Origin: CBDEFX01 sp965237635
Lineage (GTDB): Bacteria; Chloroflexota; Dehalococcoidia; Lucifugimonadales; CAUZJF01
Assembly (NCBI GenBank): GCA_965237635.1
Contig: CBDEFX010000001.1
Span: 1,364,001-1,428,000, forward strand
DNA length: 64,000 bases
Direction: 5' to 3'
Shown here one piece after another: positions 18,240-27,158 of the stretch. A model generated the notes under the pieces. The model ran no database searches. It saw nothing but the letters and a program-made list of their open reading frames with translations, and had not been told where the DNA came from. Position 1 is the stretch's first letter, and every line of letters starts with the position of its first letter. Position numbers and translations under genes: made by a program.

Positions 18240-20168
18240 CTACCAGTGTATCTGCTCGTTGGAGACGAACCTCTCGATGTTCCGCCAGCGCGTTGCCCCG
18301 TCACGATAATGCTGGCGTTGGTATAATGGGTAGTACCGGCCGGGCGGGTCGATAGAGACCACGTCGTTGCCCTTGCGGACCAGGGTGAAGCGTTGCTTTT
18401 CGATGTACACTACGTCTGTCCGTTCGGCTATTGGGAATGTCAGGGTGACTACATCTGACGGCTGGACGAGACCGACCTGCGCGTAACGCCCATCCCACGA
18501 CACTGACCGCTCCCCATCGTTTACCCGGCAGCGGGTGTCGCCTGGGGCCACCCACTCGGGGATGCGCACCGAGAGCTCGACCGGCTGCTTGACTTTCACG
18601 TCCACCCTACCCTCGTACGGTATGTAGCTGTCGACGTCCGCCCACGGCGAGGCCCTGTTGAGCAGCAAATTCACACGTAGCCTGCCGTCCTCATGTCGCA
18701 GGATATGGTCCCAGATCCAGTACAGGGCACGCGCGCTGTTGACCGTGCAGCAGTGCATGATTCCGGAGCCGTTGCCCACAAACCAGTCGTTGGCCGCCGG
18801 CCAGCCCGCGAAGGCCCCGAGGTTGCGCTCCGCAACCCTGTCGGCAGAGCTGTAGGCGTCGACCTCCGAGGGCGCAAGAGAGTCGGGCCGTGGGTTCGTC
18901 AGGCCCGCTTCCGGCATGTGGTATATCCAGTCGGTGGTCAGCAGCTGCCCCTCTGCGAACATGTTGCGAATCCAGCGGTCAGCATCGTCCCAGTAGTCCC
19001 CGCTGCCCCCCTCAGATAGGGCCAACGCTACCGCGACCATGTCCGCGACTTCGCAGAGCTCTGCGCCCTCCCATTCGTTGCTGTTTACGAGCTCGGGGAA
19101 GTACCCAATCAGGTTGGCCCCCTCGGTCGCCACCGCCACGCCATCCTCCCAGTCGACGCCAGCACCGTAAGCCTTGCCCTGCTCGTAGCTGCGTACCACG
19201 AAGTCTGTGAGCTCGTCGTCGCCGACCGTGATGGCGTACTTTTGCATGGCCAGCAGCCCGTTGGAGTGGGCATGGAAGTGCGCCTTCGTAGGATTGCCGG
19301 GGGTCGAGAGAAAGCTGCCGTCCTCGCCGTAGAAATAGCGACGCATGTAGGTGATAACCTTTTTCGCAAGTACCAGCGCCGGCTCGTAGCCCAGTAAACG
19401 GTACGCGTGCACCATTCCGTGCACGATGTGTGAGTATCCATCGAACCCCGAGTCGGCCGGCACCAGTGCTTCGGTTGGCCGCTCTTTCTTGGCAAGCTGG
19501 ATGTTCGGCCAGTAGTAGGCCAGGTCATCGACTTCGACCGCAAGCTCCCTGAGCCCGTCCACCAGTCGGCGGACCGCCTCACGCCACACCGGACCGCCGT
19601 CTCTGGTCGCGTAGAGAGACATGGTGCTCAACATCCGGCCGTTGCCGAACGCTGAGATCATCTGGTCGCTCTCGACTCTGACGCGCTCCGGGACTCCGTC
19701 GAGCGGTCCGTCCCGGTCCGGCTTGTCGACAAAGACGGACCAGTGGGCCCACGGCCGACCGCGCGTCGGGGTGTAGATCAGCCCGTCCGGCCCTTGACTC
19801 TTCAGCGCCACCTCCATCCACTTCGCCTCTACATGCAGGTTCTGGTCGCTGCCGCTCACGATCCGCATGAGCGGCACAGATTCCAGGTATTTGGACAGGG
19901 TGGCCCCATGCCAGCTGGAGTGGACCATCACTGGCGGGTTCGTGCGGAAGTGGGCCATGTAGTAAGGCTCGTAGTCGGCCAACGGGTCCGTGGCCTCCGT
20001 CAGGCAGTGGATGACCAGCCGCGCCCGCTCCTGCACGTCGAGGGTATCCGGCACCAGGGCCTCGTACCGCCGGCCCTCGTATGCGTGGGTCTCGAACTCC
20101 GGGACCTCCCCGGTTACGTATCCGATCGGGTCTCCGGGACTCCACTTCTCCGCCTGTCCTATTGACAT
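18240..20168 (-). CDS. GH127-type (beta-L-arabinofuranosidase-like, DUF1680) glycosidase
   Basis: 642 aa. The ATG at 20168 has CAGGGAG 8 bases upstream; a GTG at 20177 overlaps that site and is less likely. Length and motifs fit the (alpha/alpha)6-barrel GH127 family. The zinc/cysteine catalytic centre is visible: Glu-x-Cys in GAELCEVADM (about 370) and the Cys pair in IMHCCTVNSARALYW (about 475), the second motif holding the family's nucleophile. The C-terminal part is beta-rich (VKQPVELSVRIPEWV). No signal peptide, so probably cytoplasmic, acting on imported oligosaccharides. Downstream are a Tag-like gene and paralog B of the barrel proteins, an apparent glycan-use neighbourhood. Confidence 0.8.
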   Translation of the reverse strand: MSIGQAEKWSPGDPIGYVTGEVPEFETHAYEGRRYEALVPDTLDVQERARLVIHCLTEATDPLADYEPYYMAHFRTNPPVMVHSSWHGATLSKYLESVPLMRIVSGSDQNLHVEAKWMEVALKSQGPDGLIYTPTRGRPWAHWSVFVDKPDRDGPLDGVPERVRVESDQMISAFGNGRMLSTMSLYATRDGGPVWREAVRRLVDGLRELAVEVDDLAYYWPNIQLAKKERPTEALVPADSGFDGYSHIVHGMVHAYRLLGYEPALVLAKKVITYMRRYFYGEDGSFLSTPGNPTKAHFHAHSNGLLAMQKYAITVGDDELTDFVVRSYEQGKAYGAGVDWEDGVAVATEGANLIGYFPELVNSNEWEGAELCEVADMVAVALALSEGGSGDYWDDADRWIRNMFAEGQLLTTDWIYHMPEAGLTNPRPDSLAPSEVDAYSSADRVAERNLGAFAGWPAANDWFVGNGSGIMHCCTVNSARALYWIWDHILRHEDGRLRVNLLLNRASPWADVDSYIPYEGRVDVKVKQPVELSVRIPEWVAPGDTRCRVNDGERSVSWDGRYAQVGLVQPSDVVTLTFPIAERTDVVYIEKQRFTLVRKGNDVVSIDPPGRYYPLYQRQHYRDGATRWRNIERFVSNEQIHW

Positions 20169-20239
20169 AGATGACACTCCCTGGCTTGCTGATGGGCAGA
20201 AGTCTAGCAGCGGCCTCCAAGCCAGTCAATTGGCCCATG

Positions 20240-20480
20240 ACAAGGCTTGTCGGACCCCACCAAACTTTGCCGGCGACCGTGCGGTTCGTGGCTTATGTAG
20301 GGGCAGGTTTCAAACCTGCCCTACTCGAAAACGACTCGAGACTCTGCCATTGCAGCCAATTGCACCAAACCAGCCCGGATGTGAGGCCCCACCCCAGATT
20401 CCTCGTCCCGATTCGACATCTGGGCTCGGAAAACATGCTCGCCTCCATATCGGGTATGTGTCACTCTGAAACCGCAATCA
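20240..20480. repeat. Intergenic repeats upstream of the cupredoxin lipoprotein gene
   Basis: A hairpin GGGGCAGGTTTCAAACCTGCCC sits near 20302; a related one (GCGGGTTTCAAACCCGC) lies near 27350. It is followed by CCCCAGATTCCTCGTCCCGA with a following CATCTGGGCTCGG, like the repeat at 11.5 kb. The whole gap (20169-20568) has no gene. Confidence 0.65.
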
Positions 20481-20568
20481 AGCCCGCTTGCATAAAATCG
20501 ATGGAAAATGCAGAAGTCTTGTGGCCGACATTTACAAGATAAACTCACGCGCGAGACTAGGTGACACC

Positions 20569-21345
20569 ATGCGATCACGCTCGATACTTCTGGTAGCGAT
20601 TGCGGCTTCGACCGTAGCTCTCGTCACTGTAGCGGCATGCGGCGAGGACGAGGCGGCCCCGACCGCAGTGCCCACAACGGCGGCGTCCGGCGCTCCAGCA
20701 GGCACAGGCGCTTCCACGGCATCGCTCCCGGATAAGATTAGGGCGCCGCACTTCGTTAACTCCTTCCCTGCGCACGGCGAAACCCTAGTGCAGACGCCAG
20801 AGGTCGTGGTCTTCAACTTCGACTTCAACCTCAATCCGGGATCTGCTATTGACATTAGCCGGGACGGCCAGCAGGTCGATTCAGGGCCGCTCAGCATCTC
20901 GGACGACGAGCTATCCATGCGAGTGCTCCTTGAGCAGAAAGGCGCGGACGGCGTGTACGAGACGGACTACAAGGCTTGCTGGCCGGACGGCTCGTGTCAC
21001 GATGGCACGGTCGGCTTCATCGTCGACAGCGCTGGGGTAGCCCAGTATCAGGACCTCCGAGGAGAGACTACGGTGTCGGTCCCAATGAAGGACGGGTTCC
21101 GCTTTGAGCCCGCGCGGATGATCATCAGTCCAGGCACGACTGTCACGTGGGTCAACGACTCCGCCGACGCGCACTTCGTGAATTCGGACCCCCACCCAAG
21201 CCACAACGTCATCAAGGACCTGAACTCGTCAAGGATCAACCCCGGCGAGAGCTATACCTTTACCTTTGAGGAAGCCGGCGCATGGGGTTATCACTGCAGC
21301 GCCCATTTCAATAGCGACATGATTGCACAGGTGATAGTCGAGTAG
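20569..21345 (+). CDS. Lipoprotein with CopC-like and cupredoxin domains
   Basis: 258 aa from the ATG at 20569. Signal peptide and lipobox end at Cys24 (TVAAC), followed by an acidic, Ala/Thr-rich linker. Residues about 55-160 resemble CopC (HFVNSFPAHGETLVQTPEVVVFNFDFNLNPGSAIDI), a copper-resistance beta-barrel. Residues about 170-258 are a plastocyanin-like domain: DAHFVNSDPHPSHNVI supplies a His ligand and YHCSAHFNSDM gives Cys-x2-His-x4-Met, a complete type-1 copper site. It would sit on the outer membrane-facing side of the cytoplasmic membrane and bind or pass copper/electrons. Next gene is a P450, which could use an electron donor, but no direct link is shown. Confidence 0.8.
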   Translation: MRSRSILLVAIAASTVALVTVAACGEDEAAPTAVPTTAASGAPAGTGASTASLPDKIRAPHFVNSFPAHGETLVQTPEVVVFNFDFNLNPGSAIDISRDGQQVDSGPLSISDDELSMRVLLEQKGADGVYETDYKACWPDGSCHDGTVGFIVDSAGVAQYQDLRGETTVSVPMKDGFRFEPARMIISPGTTVTWVNDSADAHFVNSDPHPSHNVIKDLNSSRINPGESYTFTFEEAGAWGYHCSAHFNSDMIAQVIVE

Positions 21346-21447
21346 CCGATTTTCGAGTCTTGACACCGGTAGGGGCCAGACATAGTATGCACCTGACCGC
21401 CACGGCGACAAGCGGCCGGCCGGTAGTCGACTACTGAGGTCTGATCG

Positions 21448-22680
21448 ATGTCCGCAGAGAACGGAAGCTCGATAGACGAACGTCTTCTTTCTCACGACTT
21501 CCTGGTCGACCCCTATCCGGTCTACCGGCAGCTCAGGGAAGAGAGCCCGGTGCGTTGGAGCGACGCCTGGAACTGCTGGATAATCTCGCGCTACGCCGAC
21601 GTCAACGCCACCATGAGGCGGGACGGCCGTCGATTCCTTGCCTCGGGCCGGTTTGGGGCCGCGATAGACGGGCTGCCCGAGGAAGTCAGGCCCGAGTACG
21701 AACCAATCAAGCAGCACTACGCGGTCGGTCTCCTCCACTCCGACCCGCCCGACCACAACCGGCTGCGTACCTTGGTCAACAATGCCTTCACGCCCGAGAT
21801 GACCGAGCTAATGCGCCCCCGGATCGAAGAGATCGTAGAGGAGCTCATCGATAAGGTCCAGGGAGAAGGGCGGATGGATGTCCTTGGCGACTTCGCCCTT
21901 CAGCTTCCCTCAATCGTCACGTCGGACCTCATCGGGCTCCCGCTGGAGGACCGCGATAAGTTCCGAGACTGGGCCTATGGAATCTCGTCCTTTTCTGGCG
22001 TGAGCCGTCTAACGGTCGACGTCGCGGAAAGCGCCCAGCGCAACCTGCTGGAGGCACGGGCCTATCTGGAAGACATCGTCAAGAAGCGTCGAGAGGAACC
22101 CCGAGATGACCTGATTAGCCGCCTCGTGAGCTCCGAAAACCAGGACGACGGGCTCACCATGGGCGAGCTCCTGTCGACCGCCGTTACCTTCCTCAACGGT
22201 GGCCACACGACGACGGCCTCGTTGATCACCAGCGGCCTTTTAGCGCTGTTCCGACACCCCGACCAGCTTCGCGAGCTGCAGGACGATCCCACGGGAGTGC
22301 CAACCGCGATAGAGGAGTTCCTGCGCTACGACGCCCCGAACCAGCGAGTGACTCGGCTGGCGAAAGAAGACATGGAGATGGATGGACATCAGATCGAGCA
22401 GGGCCAGAGAATCATGATGCTGATCGGCTCGGCGAACCGGGACCCCGCCCAGTTCCCTGACCCCGAACGGCTCGACATTCACCGTGATCCGAACCGCCAT
22501 CTCTCCTTCGCCATGGGGGCCCACCACTGCGTCGGCGCTCCGCTCGCTCGGCTCGAAGTGGAGATCGCCTTCAACGCGCTATTCCGCCGGTTCCCAGACC
22601 TTCGGCTCGAACGTCAGGACCTAGAGTGGCAGGCCGCCCCCCCACTCCGGATCCTGAAGTCGCTGCCCGCACTCTTCTAA
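21448..22680 (+). CDS. Cytochrome P450
   Basis: 410 aa, a soluble bacterial class-I size. Motifs: I-helix FLNGGHTTTASLI (about 248), K-helix ExxR in AIEEFLRYDAP (about 287), and the haem loop SFAMGAHHCVGAPLARLE with the Cys ligand (about 355). N-terminus LLSHDFLVDPYPVYRQLREESPVRW is typical of CYP families that act on small organics. No ferredoxin gene is adjacent. Substrate unknown. Confidence 0.95.
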   Translation: MSAENGSSIDERLLSHDFLVDPYPVYRQLREESPVRWSDAWNCWIISRYADVNATMRRDGRRFLASGRFGAAIDGLPEEVRPEYEPIKQHYAVGLLHSDPPDHNRLRTLVNNAFTPEMTELMRPRIEEIVEELIDKVQGEGRMDVLGDFALQLPSIVTSDLIGLPLEDRDKFRDWAYGISSFSGVSRLTVDVAESAQRNLLEARAYLEDIVKKRREEPRDDLISRLVSSENQDDGLTMGELLSTAVTFLNGGHTTTASLITSGLLALFRHPDQLRELQDDPTGVPTAIEEFLRYDAPNQRVTRLAKEDMEMDGHQIEQGQRIMMLIGSANRDPAQFPDPERLDIHRDPNRHLSFAMGAHHCVGAPLARLEVEIAFNALFRRFPDLRLERQDLEWQAAPPLRILKSLPALF

Positions 22681-22856
22681 TCAGCTGCCCCGATGGCGCA
22701 ACACGATTTGACGTACCCGTATCTTTGATGGCAGTAGGGCCGCAAGGCCTTACGCCCTTCCGAAGACCCTGGCAGCCGATCCAACTGCGATGTGCGTCCA
22801 ACACGGTCGGCTTGAGACGCTTGAGAACAGGTATCAATAGCTGAGGAAGATGGCGT

Positions 22857-24077
22857 ATGACTACCGGGACCATGGCAGTCGATTGGGAGGAGCGTGTCGA
22901 TTTCGAGGCGCTGCGCACCTATCGGCTGGACAGGGCCAGACAGGAGATGGACAAGGCCGAGCTGGGAGCGCTGGTCAGCTTTGACTTCTCAAACATCCGT
23001 TATGTAACCAGCACCCATATTGGCACTTGGGCGATGGACAAGATGGGCCGGTACTCCGTCCTGCCGAACGGCGGCGAGCCCTACCTCTATGACTTCGGCA
23101 GCGCCGTGAAGGTCAAGCAGGTCGGCTCCCCGTGGCTGAAAAAAGACCACATCAGGCCGACGGCCAACTGGATGCGCGGAGCCGTCCCGCCACAGGCCGG
23201 GGCCGTGGAGCAGTTCGCCAAGGAGCTGAAGGAGGTCCTGACCGAGCACGGAATCAGCGGACCCGTGGGTTTCGACCTCATGGATGTCCCGATGATCGAG
23301 GCGGTCCAACGCCAGGGCATAAAGATCGCCGATGGGCAGGAGCCGCTTCTGGAGGCAAGGGCCATCAAGTCCCCAGACGAGATCAAGCTGCTGGAAACGG
23401 CGGCCTCGATGGTGGACGGCGTCTTCTATGAGATGCAAGAAAACATCCGGCCTGGCGTACGCGAGAATGAACTGGTGGCCCTGGCCAACGACTCGCTGTT
23501 CCGACAGGGCTCCGAGTTCGTCCTTTGCATAAACGTCGTCTCTGGGCCGCGCACCAATCCTCATCCGCACGTATTCTCCGATCGCATTATCCGCCCGGGC
23601 GACCTCGTCTACATCGACATCATGCACACGTTTTTGGGCTATCACACCTGCTACTACCGCACCTTCGTCTGCGGTGACTCCACGAAGCAGCAGCGGGACG
23701 CCTACCGGAAGACGGTCGAGTGGCTCGATGCCGGAATCGAGGCGGTCAAACCGGGGGTCACGACCGGAGAGATCGCTTCCGTCTGGCCGGCGGTCGAGGA
23801 ATTCGGCTTCGGCAGCTTTGGGAACGAGGCCGAAGCGTTCGCGCTGCAGTTCGGGCACGGCGTGGGGCTTGCTCTGTGGGAGAAGCCCGTGTTAAGCCGG
23901 CTGTTCATCGATACCGACTACGAGATCCGAGAGGGGATGGTCTTCGCACTGGAGAACTACTGCGGCTCCCCGGACGGCCAGGACGGCGCCCGCATCGAGG
24001 ACCAGGTCGTCGTGACTGAGGACGGCTCCCGCGTGATATTCAACTTCCCGCGTGACGAGCTGATCTCCTGCTGGTAG
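22857..24077 (+). CDS. M24 family (creatinase-like) hydrolase, paralog 2
   Basis: 406 aa, strongly similar to the protein at 6617-7840 over its whole length, including the opening MTTGTMAVDWEERVD. Again the second metal Asp is Cys (GYHTCYYRTFVCG), the His (FGHGVGLALWEKP) and both Glu (ALENY, RIEDQVVVTEDG) remain. The shared substitution argues for a conserved, altered chemistry and not for decay. GAGGAAG lies shortly upstream of the ATG. Neighbours are a P450 and a cupin gene. Confidence 0.8.
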   Translation: MTTGTMAVDWEERVDFEALRTYRLDRARQEMDKAELGALVSFDFSNIRYVTSTHIGTWAMDKMGRYSVLPNGGEPYLYDFGSAVKVKQVGSPWLKKDHIRPTANWMRGAVPPQAGAVEQFAKELKEVLTEHGISGPVGFDLMDVPMIEAVQRQGIKIADGQEPLLEARAIKSPDEIKLLETAASMVDGVFYEMQENIRPGVRENELVALANDSLFRQGSEFVLCINVVSGPRTNPHPHVFSDRIIRPGDLVYIDIMHTFLGYHTCYYRTFVCGDSTKQQRDAYRKTVEWLDAGIEAVKPGVTTGEIASVWPAVEEFGFGSFGNEAEAFALQFGHGVGLALWEKPVLSRLFIDTDYEIREGMVFALENYCGSPDGQDGARIEDQVVVTEDGSRVIFNFPRDELISCW

Positions 24078-24189
24078 CGGTGCCTGAACGCCCTGCCATG
24101 GATTAGAGGCTCGGCAAGGCTGCTTGAGCCCGTGGAAGCCTGAATGTGCGCTCGACGGGGGCACGACGAACCGGGAAGCGATCCCTCCT

Positions 24190-24243
24190 TCCGTCTACCC
24201 CGAGTGTCCCGATGCCGCATCGGGACGTATCGAGGGGCCGTTT
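24190..24243. repeat. Palindromic repeat, single copy
   Basis: CCCGAGTGTCCCGATGCCGCATCGGGACGTATCGAGGGG-type unit, the same family as at 9.4 and 41.7 kb, here with a GTCCCGATG/CATCGGGAC stem. Lies between two plus-strand genes. Confidence 0.75.
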
Positions 24244-24295
24244 GGGAGCTCTAGAAGTAGGTTCTTATTCAGTACGCCAAGAGGCTGCATTTCCG

Positions 24296-24658
24296 ATGAT
24301 TGTCCGGCTCTACAGCGGTAACGACGGCCAGTCCCACTTCGAGGACGTGGAACCGCCGCCGGCCGACGTGGAGCCTGTCAAGATCAAACCAGGCGCCGAC
24401 ATAACCTTCCGGCACGCAGACGATGGACAGCTCGTTGGAGCGGTTACGAAGGAGAGCGACGAGGGCTGGCACAACGCACCCCGCCGCCAGTACGTGATCG
24501 TTCTGTCCAACCATATGGAGGTCCGAGTGGGTGACGGCACGGTAAAAAGCCTCGAGCCTGGAGACATAATGCTGGCAGAGGACTTTACCGGCCAGGGGCA
24601 TATCTCGCGGGCCGTGGGCGGCCAGCTCGTCTGGGTCACCGTGCCGCTGCCCGACTAG
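24296..24658 (+). CDS. Cupin-fold small protein
   Basis: 120 aa from the ATG at 24296. The order RQYVIVLSNHMEVRVGDGTVKSLEPGDIMLAEDFTGQGHISR is the second cupin motif (G-x5-PxG...H) and contains the usual PGD turn; a His near HISR may be a metal ligand. The first motif is weak. Such stand-alone cupins are often small-molecule-binding or isomerase-type proteins; role unknown. Confidence 0.7.
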   Translation: MIVRLYSGNDGQSHFEDVEPPPADVEPVKIKPGADITFRHADDGQLVGAVTKESDEGWHNAPRRQYVIVLSNHMEVRVGDGTVKSLEPGDIMLAEDFTGQGHISRAVGGQLVWVTVPLPD

Positions 24659-24708
24659 CCTTCGGTCAACTTGAACTTGACTTTAGCGCTGCCATTCTCG
24701 GGGAAACA

Positions 24709-24756
24709 AGGCCCGGCGGGGGTTTCCAAAGGGGGCGCGGCCCCCTTTGGCGGGGG
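24709..24756. repeat. Stem-loop repeat interrupted by an IS481 element
   Basis: CCAAAGGGGGCGCGGCCCCC followed by TTTGG forms a strong hairpin that could end transcription of the cupin gene. The repeat continues after the IS element as CGGGGGTCTGGGGGGAACCC (26043 onward), so the IS481 landed inside it. Confidence 0.75.
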
Positions 24757-26042
24757 TGTATGGACCGGACACATGGTGGACGGGTGTTCGGAGACATGGT
24801 GGACACATTTGAGTATGTTAGGCATCGTGCCTGAGGTCAAGCTGGGCGATTTGATGAGTGGCGAAGAAGACGTTCCAGACTCCATCGTCAGTTGTCGGCC
24901 GAATAGCCACTGGCATGCCCTTGAAGGCCTTAGGCACCTTGAAGATACGGCCAAACAACTGGAGCCTACCTTTGTCGTGAACACGGCGTACCAGGTCAGT
25001 TGGTTCGTATTCCAAGGGTGGAAGGATCTCGGGAAACAGTCTTTGGCTCACTTGGTACTTGGTGGCCGGAGTAGCAAGGTCAAGGGCGTCATGGGGCTGC
25101 TCCAAGTTGTAGATGTCCCGCCACAGGTCGAAGGCTCTCTGGCAGTGCGCCAGATCAGTGAAGCTGCTCCCCTGCAGCACTTCAACGGTCATGGTTCGGT
25201 GGAAGCGCTCATCTTTTCCCTGTGTCTGAGGGTGATAAGGGCGTCCATGACTGACTCCGATGCCCAACCTCAGCAGCCAGACTGTAAAAGGTGTGTAGGG
25301 GTGGTCTTGGTCATGGCCCCACGGGGAGCCATTGTCCATCAACATTGTGTTGGGCAGGCCGTAGCGCCGGAAGATAGCCGTCAGGCGCTGTTGCACCATC
25401 TCTCCCTGCTCGTTACCGCAGGCCTGCAGCCCCAAGGCAAACCGAGAGTGATCGTCCAGAACAGTCAGAGGGTGGCAGCGTCCTCGGGTAAGGGGGAAGT
25501 GGCCTTTGAAGTCCATCTGCCACAGGTCGTTGGGTGCCTGGTGTTCAAATCGCTGCCAGGAACGGTGCTTGGGCCCCTCGGCGGGGTCAATGCGGCCATG
25601 ACGACGCAAGATCGCCGTGATAGTACTGGGGGCCGGCATGTCCGCCTCAAACACATCCCTGCGCTCCAAAAGCCACCGTCGCAGCTTACGAGCTCCCCAG
25701 GCCGGATGGGCCGCACGGGCAGACAGCACCGCCTGCTCAACCTGCGATGGGGTACGTGCAGGCGAGTAGTGAGGCCGCCGCGGCAGCTCGACCAGGCCTG
25801 CCTCGCTCCCTTCACGGAAACGCCCAAGCCACTTGTATCCAGTCGTAGGGCTGATCCCGAAGCGACGGCAAAGGCCCCTTTTGTTGGTGCCTTCAGCCTG
25901 CGCCAGCTCCACGAACTCTCTCCTCTGAGACATAACGGACATCTCCTTCCATGGCATGACCACCTCCTTGTAATGAAGTCATGCCTATTATGGTGTCCAC
26001 CATGTCCCCGAACATGTGTAAGCTATGTCCCCGGTCTATACA
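24757..26042 (-). mobile_element. IS481-family element
   Basis: 1286 bp. Ends start TGTATGGACCGGACACATGG and, inverted, TGTATAGACCGGGGACATAG; an inner GACATGGTGGACAC is repeated at both ends. It is flanked by a 6-bp direct repeat CGGGGG (24751-24756, 26043-26048). One intact transposase. Confidence 0.9.
24818..25933 (-). CDS. IS481-family transposase
   Basis: 371 aa from the ATG at 25933, which has AAGGAG 9 bases upstream; two in-frame ATGs further up are worse placed. N-terminal helix-turn-helix (RREFVELAQAEGTNKRGLCRRFGISPTTGYKWLGRF), second DNA-binding region, then an integrase core with DDE residues in LWQMDFKGHF, MLMDNGSPWG and GKDERFHRTM. Appears intact. Confidence 0.95.
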   Translation of the reverse strand: MSQRREFVELAQAEGTNKRGLCRRFGISPTTGYKWLGRFREGSEAGLVELPRRPHYSPARTPSQVEQAVLSARAAHPAWGARKLRRWLLERRDVFEADMPAPSTITAILRRHGRIDPAEGPKHRSWQRFEHQAPNDLWQMDFKGHFPLTRGRCHPLTVLDDHSRFALGLQACGNEQGEMVQQRLTAIFRRYGLPNTMLMDNGSPWGHDQDHPYTPFTVWLLRLGIGVSHGRPYHPQTQGKDERFHRTMTVEVLQGSSFTDLAHCQRAFDLWRDIYNLEQPHDALDLATPATKYQVSQRLFPEILPPLEYEPTDLVRRVHDKGRLQLFGRIFKVPKAFKGMPVAIRPTTDDGVWNVFFATHQIAQLDLRHDA

Positions 26043-26207
26043 CGGGGGTCTGGGGGGAACCCCCAGCAAAACAACGGTGAGGGCGGGCGGGTGGGAAAAG
26101 AACCTTGAGTTTTCATCCCTCAGGGCGCGCCCCGCTTCGGCATCCGGGATGGACGATTCTGAACGGAATAAGGCCTAGCGTGTAGGCCTGGATACGGAGA
26201 GAAAACT

Positions 26208-27158
26208 ATGGAGTACGGATTCAAGGTACCGCCCAGCGGATCGATGTCGACTCCCGAGGCCTTGGCCACCCTGGCACGCCGCGGCGAAGAGATGGGCTTC
26301 GGCCTGATCGCCGTCAGCGACCACGTCGCCATACCGAGGGCGGTCGACTCACCCTTTCCCTACACCGAGAGCGGCGAGTTCCCCGGTGTCTCCGGCGTTT
26401 TCCTGGAGCAGTTGACCCTGCTGAGCTTTCTTGCCGGCCAGACATCGAAGATACGGCTCCTTCCATCGATCATGATCCTGCCGCATCGAGGCCCTGTTCT
26501 GGCGGCGAAGGTTCTGGCTTCAATCGACGTGCTTTCACAGGGACGTTTGATCGTGGGTTGCGCCGCCGGCTGGCTGAAGGCAGAGTTCGAGGCGCTTGGA
26601 GCGCCACCATACAACGAGCGGGGAGCTGTCGCGAGCGAGTACATTCGCGTCTTCAAGGAGCTATGGACGAACGACAGCCCCACATTCGCCGGCAAGTACG
26701 TCCGGTTCTCGGACGTCTCGTTCGAGCCCAAGCCTGCGCAAAAACCCCATCCGCCGATCTGGGTCGGCGGGGAGACCCCTCCGGCGATGAGAAGGGCGGC
26801 CGAGTTCGGCGACTGCTGGTATCCCATTGGCACCAACCCCAAGATTCCGATCAATACACCGGGCCAGTTTTCCAACTCCCTGGCACGCCTGCGCGGCTAC
26901 GCGGAAGACGCCGGCCGCAACCCCAGTGAGATCGACGTCGCCTACAGCAGCAACTGGATCGACGACCCTGACGGGAAGATGCGAGTGGCCGGCGACCGAC
27001 TGGCCTTTGCCGGGACCGTCGAGCAGGTCGCCGGAGACATCCGCGACTTCGAGCAGGCCGGGCTCCGACACCTCGTCCTCGGCTTTCCAGCGCCAACGCT
27101 TGACGAGACTCTGTACCGCATGGAACGGTTCATCGCAGACGTAGTCCCGCTGGTTTGA
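26208..27158 (+). CDS. Luciferase-like (LLM) F420/flavin-dependent oxidoreductase
   Basis: 316 aa. GGAGAGAAA precedes the ATG. TIM-barrel features of the bacterial luciferase superfamily: EEMGFGLIAVSDHVAIP (about 30-45), IRLLPSIMILPHRGPVLAAKVLASIDVLSQGRLIVGCAAGW (about 85-125), PIWVGGETPPAMRRAAEFGDCWYP (about 185). It resembles the Rv2161c-type subgroup, usually F420-dependent. Substrate unknown. A second member lies at 38007-38921. Confidence 0.88.
   Translation: MEYGFKVPPSGSMSTPEALATLARRGEEMGFGLIAVSDHVAIPRAVDSPFPYTESGEFPGVSGVFLEQLTLLSFLAGQTSKIRLLPSIMILPHRGPVLAAKVLASIDVLSQGRLIVGCAAGWLKAEFEALGAPPYNERGAVASEYIRVFKELWTNDSPTFAGKYVRFSDVSFEPKPAQKPHPPIWVGGETPPAMRRAAEFGDCWYPIGTNPKIPINTPGQFSNSLARLRGYAEDAGRNPSEIDVAYSSNWIDDPDGKMRVAGDRLAFAGTVEQVAGDIRDFEQAGLRHLVLGFPAPTLDETLYRMERFIADVVPLV

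Noticed and set aside
24671..26080. Long plus-strand reading frame of 469 codons
   Set aside because: It is antisense to the intact IS481 transposase and shows no protein family features.
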